DNA of 64,000 nt, taken from positions 101,001-165,000 of the forward strand of contig JAYMTA010000002.1 in the NCBI GenBank assembly GCA_036897625.1. The letters are read 5' to 3'. Positions 39,601 to 51,368 of the stretch are shown here, in pieces (the stretch's first letter is position 1; each line of letters begins with the position of its first letter). Under the pieces are notes generated by a model, which worked only from the letters and a program-made list of their open reading frames with translations, made no database searches and was not told where the DNA came from. Position numbers and translations under genes: made by a program. Source of the stretch: Pelargonium cotyledonis. Lineage: Eukaryota > Streptophyta > Magnoliopsida > Geraniales > Geraniaceae.

Positions 39601-40550
39601 TGCTTTACCTTAAACAGTTCCGCTCTGTTATAAGTTTGATAAAGGGGTACAACCTTTATTTCTTAGCAGAGGTACGGGTCAATGTTTAAGAACCCAGGAT
39701 TAATTAAGCTAACTTTCTTGCGCAGCGGAAGCTCTACTCCAAAAAGGTGTAACGTTATTTTATTAAAATAGGAGGAGGCTTTTTATAGAAGAGAACCGAG
39801 GAATTCCTGCTAGTAAAGTAAAATATGCGGTAGATTAAAGGGTTTAGTTAAACAATTAAAATCAACAAATTGGATACTTAATGAAACGGATCCCTTCCCA
39901 AATACGGCTTACTTACTTACTAATAACATTGTACTTTTAGTTGCAAGTTCTATACCGAAGATTAGTTTTGAGTAAAAAGATTAATTATTGTCAGGATAAT
40001 GGTGGGTGACTACAACCCCATGAATGAGGGTTAGATGCGGAGTGGTAGAATCCTGTATGAAAAAGGTTAGGCTAGACAAATATTACGGGATCTCACTAAC
40101 TTGAAATGGTTTATAGAAAAACAAATCCAAACACTTTTAAAACAAGCCCCGTGCACAGTAGTTAATGTCTTATGAATGAATACACTAAGGAAAATACAAG
40201 AAAAGGATTCCCTTTAGCAATTCCATAGGAGAACTCCAGCTTTTAGGTATACTTGTACTCTCCTTTCATTGAAGAAACTTTAAAGAGCATCCGTAACTTT
40301 TCCTAGCGAACCTCGAGTAACCCTCATTAAGCTCCGAGTAATTGAAAAGTCTAATCCGAGATACACAAATTAAGGTTTTATACGAGTATAATAAAATAGA
40401 GCCCCTCGTACTGGAGGAAAGTGCTTGACTCTGTCTGAAATCTTCATTGTTAATTTGTAGTTAAGCTTTTACGTAGCTATGTAATAGCACCCCGAGTCTA
40501 TAGCTCTTCTAGAGTCAGGACCCCCCTCGGCAACACAGAAAGCAGGTTAG
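33647..40550. other. Long gene-free stretch
   Basis: Almost 7 kb without a recognised gene. The minus-strand frames at 34355-34624 (89 codons), 36612-36815 and 39004-39285 (93 codons) have no familiar motif. A/C-rich sequence at about 38200-38400, with ATAGCTACAAGAG at 38279, recalls the block at 28.7 kb. Confidence 0.45.
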
Positions 40551-40600
40551 AACTAAGATTCAGAAACGCAAATGTTGTAGGTTCAATTCCGGTCTTAGTT
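40551..40600 (+). other. tRNA minihelix-like element
   Basis: The 7-bp helix AACTAAG/CTTAGTT (40551-40557 with 40594-40600) is perfect and is placed as an acceptor stem directly after TAGG-TTCAATT-CCGG, a T-arm-like hairpin. Only about 19 bases lie where the D and anticodon arms should be. The whole is 50 bases, so it is either a deleted tRNA gene or an acceptor plus T-arm minihelix. No anticodon can be assigned. Confidence 0.4.
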
Positions 40601-43300
40601 AACTTTAGTACAAGAGGGTTAACAGTTTTTAGGTCTAACACTAGAAAAGGAATAATACCTCATATTAGAGGAGTTTTATCTATAAGACAGCTCTAAAAGG
40701 AAGGATACAAGACTCTCCTAAAGCTTGGGGCAGGACTAACGAAGAAGAATAAATTACATAAGATATCCTTCGAAAAAGGGGGTTCTCCTTATCTAAAAGC
40801 TACCTTTTAACAAGATCCGGCGAATTTCTTAGATAGAAATCTTGTTCCTTCTCAACCCTTTTTTTAGAAAGCCTATATGGAAACCCTTTTAAGTGGTTAG
40901 AGCATAGTCGATTTTTTAGTATATGCAAAGGTTCGAAACGTGAAGCTCTAGTAAACACCAACCCCTTTTGGAACAAAAATTTTAGAAAAGAAGCAGGGTT
41001 AATTACAGGGCTACAAGCGATTGGAAATTCTTTACTAATTATTATAGAGTTTTGAGGCTTTTATTAAGAGTATAGCTGTTTTGAGCGGAAGCGCCTTATA
41101 GCTGCGGGAAATCTACTAAACAATAAACTACAATGCGACACTAATTCTAAAAATACACAAGTGAGTTTATACAGATATGTTATAAAGTTGAAAGCTATAA
41201 AAGCTTTTAGATTTCCAAAAGAAATAGACTTATCTTAAGTATAAGCTATTGTGAAAAGTCTTTAAGCTGCCGAGACTCTACAAAAAGATTACACTAAAAT
41301 ACTAAACTAGCTACTCTCCTGCTAACTACTTGTTTAACTAGTGTTTAAGGTAAGGAGATCCGTCTCAGGTACAGCTCAAATAAAAAGAGTATAAAAGCCT
41401 GACTCCTAATGGTTTGACTTTCTAGCTTATACCTTCCTCCGCGGTAAAAGGCATAATTAAAGATTCTAGGCATAGATAAATTAGCTCAGTATAAGACGCT
41501 TTTTTGCGGTCATGCCTTTACTTAGTACAGTAACGGATATCATATTTTAGGTAGGGACTGACACCAGGGTTCGTTTAAGTATACAACAAAACCCGGTAAA
41601 CGAGAGCAAAAGCTAAGGTGTCTCTTTATCGGCACTTACTCGAAAAATAAGGGGTTTACGCATGTCTTAAATGACAAGGCGAGGGGGATTCTGTTATTGA
41701 GTCGCGTTGAACCTACGGCCGGTCCCTCGAAAGGAAGTGCTTTGGTTTACGCTTTTTGGATATATTTCTTATATTAGATATTATTTCCCCGGTTTCATTT
41801 AGGTTTCCCCAGAGTTGTCCTTTTACAATTTAGTAAATTAATAAACCAAAAAGGTATTTCTATCTTTCTCATCCACTAACTAAGACTTTTAGCAAAAGGT
41901 TCAAAAGGATCGCTTATATAGAAAGCTCCCTTAAAAGTTACATCTTGTCTCGAGCTAAAGAGTATATAGAGTAATTTAAGGTAAAGTCTGCCGAGTAAAA
42001 TCGAGAATCTTAACCGCGTGGGGCCTTTTTATGCGTACTCAAAAGTCTTATTGAGGACTCTATTTTGCATGGTAAAGCGCGTAAGATTTTGACAGATGGT
42101 TACATCATTATTCACCTTAGCATGATATCCTTAATAAATCTAGATTCCTTTACCTGTAATCCCTGTTTGTTCATATTAGTTCTCGGAATTTTTTACGTCT
42201 AAGTTTGTTATCACTTTTAAGAATAAAATATATGGGTTCCTCATCTCACTCCTACTTCAAGGGTTTACCTTTACTCGGTCGAGGTTCTTTCTTCCCGAAG
42301 CAGAGATATAAAATATACTTACGAGAGTCAAGTCCTACCAGCAATTCACTTTATTTTATTCTCGGCGATAATTGAAATAAAAGGAGGGAATCCAATATTA
42401 TGATCTTTATAATTTATAAATAACTTACCGGTGAAATTCCTGAAATAACAAATGTTGATTAGTAGGGATTTACAATTTAAAATAACCCGCTACTGTAAAA
42501 TATCTTAATTGAGGGCTTAGGAAACTTCACAAAGACTATCTCTCGCCTTGGGGTACCGCTTACTTCAGCATTGAATTTGGTACCCCTCATACTTAAGACT
42601 AAGAACATTTAGCTAAAAGTCAAGGTGTGAAGAAGTCTAAGGGCATAGGGATAAAAGGGAGGTTTAGAGCTCTTTTTCATCAACACACTAGCATAAGAAG
42701 AATATTTAGAGGCACCCGTACTATTATCTATTTCATGATAGTATTCTTTAGGGATCCCTTTAGAGTAACCTCCTAATTCTCGAAACAATAGTTGCTTAAT
42801 TCCTAAATCTACTATAATTATTATTCAAGTATTAGTTTAGTAATAATATAAGGCAACAAACAAAGGTTAGCCAGCTTGCCCCCAGCTATTAACTAACAAT
42901 TTATAAGATTATATGCTCGGATACTTGTTCCAGTATAGATTTAAGAAAAGAATTTTAGGTCTTTTACGTGCGCTAAAACACATTTCACTTTTTATGTATG
43001 ATTTTCCGTTTATAAAATTACTGTAATCTAAAAGTATTCTTAATTTAGGCAAAATAGCATCCCTATACACAACACTTGAGGATCTACGAAAAAGTATAAC
43101 AGCTAGGTTTTTTTCTAAAAAGACCTTTTCTAAAAAAGCTAAAACCTCTACGATTAACAGTCGGATCCACCTCTATCATCATGAGTTTTTGACACGATAA
43201 TCTAAGCTTTTTCTTTAATTTACTAGAGTTTTTCAATACTTTGGATTCGAGTGAGTGCTAGGCTTTCCCGAATGGATTTCTTTTCCACTCTCTTAACGCT
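40601..43300. other. Gene-free stretch with a tRNA-like remnant
   Basis: Near 40888-40955 (plus) AAGTGGTTAGAGCATAGTCG followed by GCAAAGGTTCGAAACG resembles the D and T arms of a Lys-type tRNA with a T-rich anticodon region. Stems are poor. CTCCGCGGTAA at 41439 recalls the small-subunit rRNA 530 loop, but nothing around it supports rRNA. Confidence 0.4.
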
Positions 43301-43534
43301 TTGGTTTCCAAGAAAATAACTACAATCATGATTAGACTGGCTCCCAATTACTATAAAAAGAGCCGGCAAACTAAAAACTATCCAGATAGGGTACTCCTGA
43401 TTGTTTTCTCTCTAGGTTTTGGAAGTACTGTGGATACTTTTACAGGTATGTTTAATTTGCTTTATTTTACTAATATTCACAAAGTCCTAATAGTACTGAG
43501 TATAAAATTGTTTGTTTCTTCTAGTATTATTTAA
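43301..43534 (+). CDS. Unidentified frame, continues past a stop
   Basis: TTG start 43301, TAA at 43532-43534, 77 codons: basic head (about residues 1-28) and a hydrophobic second half with aromatic residues. In the same frame the sequence stays open after the TAA for another 86 codons (43535-43792) to TGA 43793, and upstream it is open back to TGA 43190 apart from one TAG at 43259. So about 200 codons carry only two TAR stops, fewer than the roughly ten I would expect. That could be a recently broken gene, a TAR read-through, or luck. No family is recognised in either half. Confidence 0.22.
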   Translation: MVSKKITTIMIRLAPNYYKKSRQTKNYPDRVLLIVFSLGFGSTVDTFTGMFNLLYFTNIHKVLIVLSIKLFVSSSII

Positions 43535-43879
43535 GGAAATCGCTTAAGTAAGGGTGTTTTTAGTAAGGATATTTGGATTGAGATTCTTAGATACTATAAT
43601 GGAGTAGACTCTGATTTCCCTGGAATGGTTGCTAATATACCGGGAATTTACTATGGCTCGTCTAATTCTACAGTTTTAGATACATTTGGAGTACCGATGT
43701 GGAGAATTTGTTATACCCACAGAGCTTCCTCCTTTACCCTACCCCAAGAGTGCCCTTTTATACTTCAAAGATTCTGCCTATGTATAATTACTTGAAAGAA
43801 AACAACTTGAATTAAAGATCTCCAAAATCCGGAGTAGTACTCAAAGAAGGGTTATAAAAACTAAGGAAAACCCTAGTCT

Positions 43880-43950
43880 AATAAGTCGACTTGAACCTAC
43901 AACCGGAGACCTAAGACAGCATTGTTCTACCCAGTTAGTTTTGGAGATAT
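43880..43950 (-). pseudogene. tRNA-like element (Lys- or Leu-like)
   Basis: On the minus strand AACTAACTGGGTAGAACAAT looks like a D arm. GTCTTAGGTC stands in the anticodon place (UAG or CUU depending on register). CGGTTGTAGGTTCAAGTC looks like the 3' end of a tRNA-Lys. The acceptor helix is missing. Confidence 0.33.
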
Positions 43951-44247
43951 TGAGATTTAAAAGTTTACTCTTTAATATACCGCAACCGACTTTACCTAAT
44001 CAATAGTTTATTCAAATAGAATCGAACAGGTATAGGCGTGGATCCATTATGGAATAGAATTCCAGGATACCCCCTTTTTACTTGGATACTCCTCGTTGTC
44101 AATTTTATAAGCCTTTTTCGAAATATGCCTCACTTTCCTAAAAATGGGATTCCGTGGATATTTCTTGGATCAACTAAATACTGAATCGATTCAACCGGTA
44201 ATCATCCTTTTTCAAGACTCCTAAATATAACGCCGCTAAAACGCAAG

Positions 44248-44262
44248 AAAAAAAAAAAAAAA
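44248..44262 (+). repeat. 15-base poly-A run
   Basis: The longest homopolymer noticed in the window, a simple mononucleotide repeat in intergenic DNA with no gene directly downstream. Confidence 0.9.
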
Positions 44263-44828
44263 TGTACAAACCTGGGGTCGCTGAATGCTATTATAACGTA
44301 CTGAATTACGGCCTATCCGAATCCCAAGCAGAATCAAATATAGGTATAAAACGGTTTATTACTTAGTAATTTTGGTGAGAGTACTATAGTTTAATAAGGT
44401 CTTTTTTAATTAAGAATTCTTGGTATAATTTGTTTTGATAGAGAACTACCGGTATAATATAGGTTAAGACCGAATTGAACAAATAGTAGCTGCTAAACTT
44501 GCTAAGTGTTGGTTACTCTAACTTAATTATACGTATATTCCTCTTTCTTGTAGGTAGAGGTTATGGTTAAGTTGTCTTCGTTTTCAGCAATATTATTAAG
44601 AGAGCTCAACTTGCTTTTTAGTTTATTATAATTTTCATAAGTACTCCTCTAAATATCAATGTTTTTGAATTAACCTAAAAAGGGTAACCCCTCCCCTTAA
44701 TTTTAAAACCTCTATATTTTAGATATACTTTTCGCTATGCCTAATTGTATAAAGATTATCCAAAAGTTTTTCTTTCCCCATCTGGTGTAGTTATTAATCC
44801 TTAAAATTGTCTTTTATCTTACCTTTAC

Positions 44829-44842
44829 TATATAGGATAAAA
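44829..44842 (+). promoter_or_regulatory. TATATAGGATAAAA motif
   Basis: Exact copy of the 14-mer. A tRNA-like element follows about 60 bases downstream on the same strand (44893-44957), the only copy with such a neighbour. The promoter role is inferred only from sequence resemblance. Confidence 0.3.
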
Positions 44843-44892
44843 GGTCAAATACCGGTCAGCCTTAATACCCACTAAGGAAATCTCTTCTAACG

Positions 44893-44957
44893 AAAAAACT
44901 GGTAAACTATAAAACGATAAAGACTAAAACCACAGGTTCAAATCCTGTAGTCACTCT
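44893..44957 (+). pseudogene. tRNA-like element with intact T arm
   Basis: The T arm ACAGG-TTCAAAT-CCTGT is perfect (44932-44948). Upstream, ACTGGTAAAC looks like a D loop, and GACTAAAACC stands where a tRNA-Trp (GTCTCCAAAACC-like) or Leu anticodon arm would be. The 3' acceptor strand would be AGTCACT, but no AGTGACT is found at the 5' side. Likely a partial tRNA. Confidence 0.38.
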
Positions 44958-46902
44958 ACCAATTTCACAGCCAAGTAATTCTAAAAACTACCTACATCTG
45001 AAAAAAGGAGTCGAGTGCATCGTAACAATACCAAGTCCTATAACAAAAGCCCTCATTAGAGTCTCATATATTTACGTACTTCTGTAGAAAAAAGCTATAT
45101 CTTAGTTTTAAGAGCTAAGTTCAAGAGACCCATGTACTACATCTTTGATCTTTAAAGTGTCCCGCGTGTGGATATAAATACAAATTCTAGATGGAAAACC
45201 TGAAGTTGTAAATGCTGCAGTATGTAAATAAGTTTCATGAACACTAAAGGCAAGCATACTAAGTTGCGTTACGAATTGAGGTCTTGATTATTATATAGGA
45301 TATTAGGATTTGATTTTTAGTCATAGTGGACAATGAGTGCGCGGTACCCACTGAAGTAGAATAGAACAAAGGTTTTCCATAACCCTAACCCGTATGCTTT
45401 TAAAGAGTACCCTATGAAACTTCCAGGAAACCTAAGAAATCTCAGCTTTATTTCAGGGTAGCAGCTCCCTCTATTTTTGAAAGTGTTCTGTACTTGTCCT
45501 TACTCTAAAGAATAAAGCCTGTCAAATTAGTAAGAAGTAAGAGCTTACTTCGTATTCTGCTTATAGTATCCAGGTAAATGGAATAGTGTGACTCATCCCT
45601 TTTTCCTGATCCAGTTAAAAAGAAAGGAGTCACAAGGAATTGTTAAGGGGGCGCTTTCTCCTGGCCAATGAGCCAGTGGATTTCTCATTTTCCTGCTGTT
45701 ATGTCTTAACAAGTCTTATCCTACAGTTTTTTCTATTATTAAGAGCGCTGCTCCTTAAGTTTGTATCCCCTTGAAAAGAAGAAAGGTCTAAAGTATATCA
45801 GAAATCCTACTAAGATTTTGATAAAAGGCTGTGGAAGAGCGACTGTGTACCTCTTTTAAAACACTACTAAAATAGATTCATAAAATGTGACACAATTCAA
45901 AAAACAAAGAAATTTAAATTAAGTAAGCTAGTCGAGTTACTGTTATAGCTTCACAAGGGTTCTATTTTTGTCCTAATTAGGAATCCAAGCACGGGGCGAC
46001 CCCCTTATTTACTTATTTAGGTTTCGGCTACCCAGTTTAACTAAAAGCTAAAGGGAATCAACCTAAAATCTAAGTCAGCAGCAACATCCCCTGTTTAATA
46101 TTACGAAATAGGGAAAGACCTTAGTGTATATGACTAAAGAAGGGATTTATCAGATTAATATGAATACGTATAACCTGTACTCTATTTAATATAGATTGCT
46201 TAGTTGCTTCTCTATAGGATTTCGTACTTAAAGTATTATATCCTTCGTCTGTACATGTCTTTCGTTTCGGGAAAGCCTTTCTTAGTTACTGTTAAAACTC
46301 TTATAAAAAGGCTGCTGCATGGGGGTATCTACCTGTGTTTTATTTACAAAAGGGGTCCCAAACTCCTGGCAGATGCTGACTGGCGCATTGCAGTATTCTA
46401 ATAAGGAGAGGAGTTCTACATGAAAATATAAAAAGCTACTGTCATTGCCATTAGAAAGGGGAGTTATTAAAATATTTAGGCTTCAATGAAAAAGACTTCA
46501 AACCTTCCTTCGATTTGATCCGTATAAATAGTAGATACGGCAGAGATATGCCACCCATACTGAAAATCCCGAAAAGCTTGCTGCTATAGCAATTACCGAG
46601 GACTCGCAATTTAAAAGTGCACTTATTCGTATGTCAGCACCAAAAATTTTATTACGGCAACGCCCTAACGGACCCTTTTGAAAAACAATTAACTGCATCA
46701 CTTTGATTAAAAGTTCCGGATACTATTCTAACCCCTTCTTAGATTTTAGAAAACCGAGGAAGTTTGTAGTAAATTCCAACTTTTTTCTTTTTGTTTAGAA
46801 ATTCAAAGGTTAGTGGAAGTTCCAAATAGGATAGTCGCCCGTATATTTATGGGATACTTACTCCTACCCGGATTTATAAACGCCGGGGTAACTTACTCTA
46901 AT
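44958..46902. other. Intergenic, nothing firm
   Basis: No gene recognised. The word at 45598-45614 (CCTTTTTCCTGATCCAG) is repeated at 48806-48822, with similar flanks. The 65-codon frame at 46204-46401 (plus) and the 67-codon frame at 46498-46701 (minus) show no known motif. Confidence 0.45.
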
Positions 46903-46968
46903 AAAGACAGTTTGAACCTACAGTCGCTAGATTAAGAGTTCAACGTTCTGACAACGGAAAACCCTTTT
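46903..46968 (-). pseudogene. tRNA-Lys(CUU)-like relic
   Basis: On the minus strand GTTGTCAGAACGTTGAACTC followed by TTAATCTAGC gives a D loop and an anticodon arm whose loop CTCTTAA carries CUU at positions 34-36 with U33, and four of five stem pairs. GACTGTAGGTTCAAAC follows as a T-loop-like segment with a poor stem. CUU-decoding tRNA-Lys is unusual in plastids and plant mitochondria, which normally use UUU only, so this copy hints at a nuclear-type or bacterial-type source. Confidence 0.38.
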
Positions 46969-49931
46969 AGAATGAAGTCAATTTGTAAGCTCTTATACTT
47001 ATGTTTTTCGTCCAAATAAGTTCAAAGGTATGCTTTTGAAAGGGTTCGCCGTTTGTAAAAAGGCACCCTTAGGAGTTTGGAAAAGTTTCCACTAGACTGC
47101 TTTAGATTATAGTTTAGCTTCTCCTTTAGAGAGTATGGGCAACCTCAAGCAAGTTAGGTTATATAGTTTAAAAGATTTTACTATACTTTCTTTACTTTTA
47201 TTGTAAACTCAGCTTCCGAATAAAAACATAATACCGACTACTCATTCATAGAAAATCCTAAATCGTAGGTAGGACCTTTAATAAGGAAAATTTTTACATA
47301 TTTTGGTTTCAACAAGGGACTCTCTCGAGGGAATTAGTTAACACATCCGCAGTGCTTATTAATGAAGCAAGCTTTTCTTACAAAAGGACCGAGCAATCCA
47401 AGCAAGTAGGAGTCTCCTATATTACTAGCTATTTACAAAAAAACCTATGAAACTTGAGATAAAACTAGACTTTTATGACAGATATTTTTCTCTTTCCCCT
47501 ATTCCTAGTAATTAGTAACTCCCGATTTAGGCAATTAGAGGTATAATAGAAACTGAACTTGTCATTAAGGGATTAAAATTTCCTATAATAGATTATATAC
47601 TTAATAATCTTTAGGAGTAGGGGTTTCATTTTTATCTTTAGCGGGGGTGCGCCTTAATTACGAGAACTTTTTAACAGTGAAACTCAATGGCATAGAAAAC
47701 TCCCCGTAAGATATGAGGACTCCTATTTTCCTGGAAGAAATAGAACCCCATTAAATCTCGTTAAGCCCGAAGTTAGAGAACCCTCTTAGAATTTCTAGAG
47801 ACCTCGTAAGAAGTATCCGAGATTGAAGAATTCCCCATTCTACTGAGTTAAGCTTATTGATTACTTACAATAGTACAATATTTTTGACAGGATAAAGAAA
47901 GAGATAAAAGCCGAAGCCATTCCGCTTTCTCCTAACTCGGGTTTAATAATCCTATAAATGCTTCTTAGGCGAGCCCCTTTATATAGTACAAGGTGTATTT
48001 ACAGCATTACTTTGAAAAAGGCAAAAACTCGAAATAGAATACCCAACGAAGTTCGGGACGGTTGGTCCGTATAAACTAGAACTTAGTTAAAGCAAAGATT
48101 TCTCATTCTGATAGGATAACTGCTGAAAAAGACCCCTTTCTAACCAAAGTTAGTACTGAAATACACTAAAATAAAAAGTACTTAAATAGAGCCCCGAAAC
48201 GCCAAGTCTCTAAAGGCAACTGGGAACGGGCACCCGGCAGGGAGCTTCTAACTTTTTTTGATTAAAGCTTAAAATAGCAAAGTGTCGAAGGTTCAAATCT
48301 GGTCGCTATAAGTCAAAATCTATAAAAAGAGAAACCTACCTATACTAAAAAGCATTTAGTCTTTAAACTAAGGAATATTTGCATTTCTAATAAAACCTTA
48401 TCTAAGTGATTCCAAAAAAGGGTGGGTCAGGATTTCAGGGGAGGCTTTTAGATTTAGGAAAATTTTTAATTTAGAGTTAAATATAAATAGAGTATGCACT
48501 ATTGAAAGGGTTTTGAATTCCCTTTCGTGCGAGAATTTAAAAATCTGTGTATAAAGTGGAGTCGGAAACTAGCGATCTTGATAAAGAACTATTCAGGAGT
48601 GCCGGGCTCCGTTATTAGACTTCTCTTGAATTAGACCCTTCTAAGGTTAGGTAAATAGTAGTCCTTTCGGTTAGAATATCCTGTATGCAAGTAACGGGTA
48701 TCGGGATTTTTTTCATATTCTCAGTTAAAGACAGCAAGGAAAGTCAAAGAAATGTGTTCGCGGTAAGGGCGCTGATAAGTATAGAGGCGTAGATAGTTTT
48801 ATTATCCTTTTTCCTGATCCAGACTAAAGTTAGGTTAGTAAGTCACAAAAAACGATTTAAGTTTTAAAGACATTTCTTAATTTTAATAAGGCACCGAGAA
48901 ATTTTAGTAAAAGATTTGTAAAAGGTTTTTAGGCATATCTCTACTAACTGGGAAGCTCCCTTGAGTGCCCAAAAAGTATTTAGAGAGAGTTCCTAGTAGA
49001 TAGAAAAGGTTAGGAGTGCCTAGCTTTAGTACAATAAGACTTGCTGGACTTACAGGCGTTTAAGAAAAAATTATAGGTATTGAGATAGCTAAGAAGAGAG
49101 GTCTAGGTATTATGCATAAGAAAAACAAGGTATCATCAAGAGTAAGGTACAGAATAAGAAACTGATACAGATACAGATACAAAAAGAGGTAGTACAAGTA
49201 AGCAGTAGATTATGGGGTATATGGTTATCGATGTACTATACTAAAACTTTCTAATAAGACTGTAATACAAGAACTTCCTAGCTACAAGAACTATAATAAG
49301 TAGTACAGGTTAGAGTCAAAGTTTATCTAGCTCGAGCAGGAGTTCCTATTTCTTTTGTATATTGTCCTTGGAATTAAGACTATACTTTATGAAGGAATAC
49401 CCGTTGGAGAATAGGAGACAAACTTACAAAAGCATTTCAGATCTGCTCTTGCACTATATTCTGGATACCCATGTAAGACCTTTTCGTGAATAGGTTATAA
49501 TAAACCTAAAAAATAGCATACTTTCCCTAAAAAGCTCGTACTTAGTTTAGTAATAAGAAGTGCCTCTCTTGATTAAGAAGAATATAAGAGTTAATTTTAC
49601 TTACTTCTCTTCTGGCAAGGCGGTTACGTTATTTATACAATATAGGTATAAAAAACCATAGAACTTCTAGAAGGAGTTATCAGAACTTGCTATAAATTAG
49701 TAAGAGAAGCCCCTATAGTATACTGCGGAGCTTGCTTTATTTTCCTTTTTAGGGCTTGCACTTTTTGTTACACGCCTAGATCTAGCCGGAGGCAGTAGAC
49801 TTTAGATATATAAGGAGCTCCTCATTAGGTAGTGAGGTTTTATACTTTCTTAATTTAGGAGTAACCCCCTCTCGAGATAATGTTTCTTATTCTCGGTTTC
49901 CGGTACTTAGATAAGAATACTTTAAATTTTA
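46969..49931. other. Gene-free stretch with purine-rich block
   Basis: Near 48270-48312 (plus) ATAGC and GCTAT flank a T-arm-like AAGGTTCAAATCTGG, a second minihelix-like arrangement. From about 48720 to 49330 the plus strand is purine-rich; one frame from 49166 to TGA 49495 has no TGA but five TAR codons. The word AATAAGTAGTACAGG (49282) is shared with 28718. Confidence 0.4.
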
Positions 49932-49996
49932 TGGGGTATTCGAACCCTCGCACGCTGCTTGCTAAGACTGCTGATTTACCACTCAGCTATACTCCA
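49932..49996 (-). pseudogene. tRNA-like element lacking part of T arm
   Basis: The acceptor TGGAGTA/TACCCCA pairs at six of seven positions, and the D arm GCTGA-GTGGTAAA-TCAGC has a perfect 5-bp stem. Both resemble plant mitochondrial tRNA-Gln. The anticodon region (AGTCTTAGCAAGC) does not fold into a normal arm. The T loop GGGTTCGAA runs straight into the acceptor, so the 3' strand of the T stem is missing. At 65 bases it is a deleted tRNA, or an armless type. The plus-strand open frames at 49880-50153 are antisense shadows of it. Confidence 0.45.
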
Positions 49997-51368
49997 TCAG
50001 GTCTACCTTGTTTTTTGCTTGGCTACACCTTCTGTGAATCGAAATCTAAATGTAGAAGCAAGTCCTATTTCTTCCTATTTAAATAATTTCATTCTATCCT
50101 TTTCTTTTTGTAAACTTTTTGCTGGTATAATTGAGGTTAGGTTCATAATTTAAGAGTGAAAAACTAAAAACTCATGGAGATACAAAAAAGAACTTTCTGT
50201 ATTAACCCCCGCCCCTTTTTTTTTTCAAAGGCCGCCGTGTAATCTAGAAAGCCACGGAACTGGTCCCCGATTCTATATAGGATAAAAGCTAAACTAACAA
50301 ACAAAAAAAAGCACCCATTTTGGGGTAGCAATCAGACATTAAGGAGTTTTTGTTCCATCTCGCGTATATGAAAAATTGACTCTGTTTTACTTAAGAGAGA
50401 GGTCTGTTTGACTTATTGTATCTCTTTTTCTTGGGGTATTCCTCACGAAAAATTTTATACTGACATAAAAAGGTAACCCTAAGTCTAGAACACTCCTGTA
50501 TAAGGGGTTCCGGTTTTTTTTTTACTTAGTCGTCTTCTTTCCGTTGATTTTAAGTGGTACAGTGTAGAATGTCATTAGTTCAAAATCTTATTTATTTATT
50601 TTCAACTCAAAAAATTCAATTTATAATAATTATATAAGATCTATAGATACAGTCTATTTTAAATATGCCTTTATTCCTCTCGAGAGTTAATGCAACAAGA
50701 GTTCCCCCAAATAGGAATTAAAAGAATTAGGAGCATAGACCCCTTATCCAGATGACGTAAGTTCAATTCTTGGTATATATCACAGGCATGATGCAAAGAT
50801 CTAAGAAGGGTATAAATAATTTAACATTCATAAAGAGCTCTCTATAGTTAAAGCGAGGTAACTTTATAGCTCTAAGTAAGTTAAAACGGAAACCTCTAAG
50901 CCTTTCTGGTTGTATATCGTTCAGGGAAAATAGACTACTGATAAGAACATATCTTGTAAGAACTTATAACTTCTCGGTAGTTTTAGAGAAAGGACAAAGC
51001 CTAACTTGAGTACATAATGATCCAGCAATTTTTCATCATATAAAATCAGTTCTGAGTAACCCTTTTTTGTAACGCTGCCGAACCCGTAAGGATAGTTTTT
51101 GAGTTTATCGTATTTTAGTTTACGCTTTATATTTCGATTTTATCTATTTATTTGATTCTTGTTAGTCTATACTTTCAAGAAAGATAACACACCGCGTACT
51201 GTATTTTCATTTTATTCGGTATAAGAAAATTCCTCTAAGTAACAGCTGGACCTATAAAAAAAGGCATTGTAAAGTTATTGGATAGTACGATAGGAAAGTT
51301 ATATAGGATACTATGCTTAGTTATTCATAGACTTAGTCTTTTATTCTATCAAAAACCAACTATGAAAG
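49997..51368. other. Intergenic, one motif copy
   Basis: Contains the TATATAGGATAAAA motif at 50274 and, near 50715-50775 (plus), GACGTAAGTTCAATTCTTGG, which resembles a tRNA T arm with a weak upstream anticodon-like CCTTATCCAG. No gene is recognised. Confidence 0.4.
50274..50287 (+). promoter_or_regulatory. TATATAGGATAAAA motif
   Basis: Exact copy of the 14-mer on the plus strand, preceded by TTC and followed by GCTAAAC. The nearest downstream frame is more than 1 kb away. Function unknown. Confidence 0.28.

Noticed and set aside
41439-41449. CTCCGCGGTAA resembling the small-subunit rRNA 530 loop
   Set aside because: Only about nine bases match, and no other conserved rRNA helix or sequence lies on either side.
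49880-50153. Two overlapping plus-strand frames of 64 and 68 codons
   Set aside because: They are antisense to a tRNA-like element with good acceptor and D stems, and differ only in reading frame.
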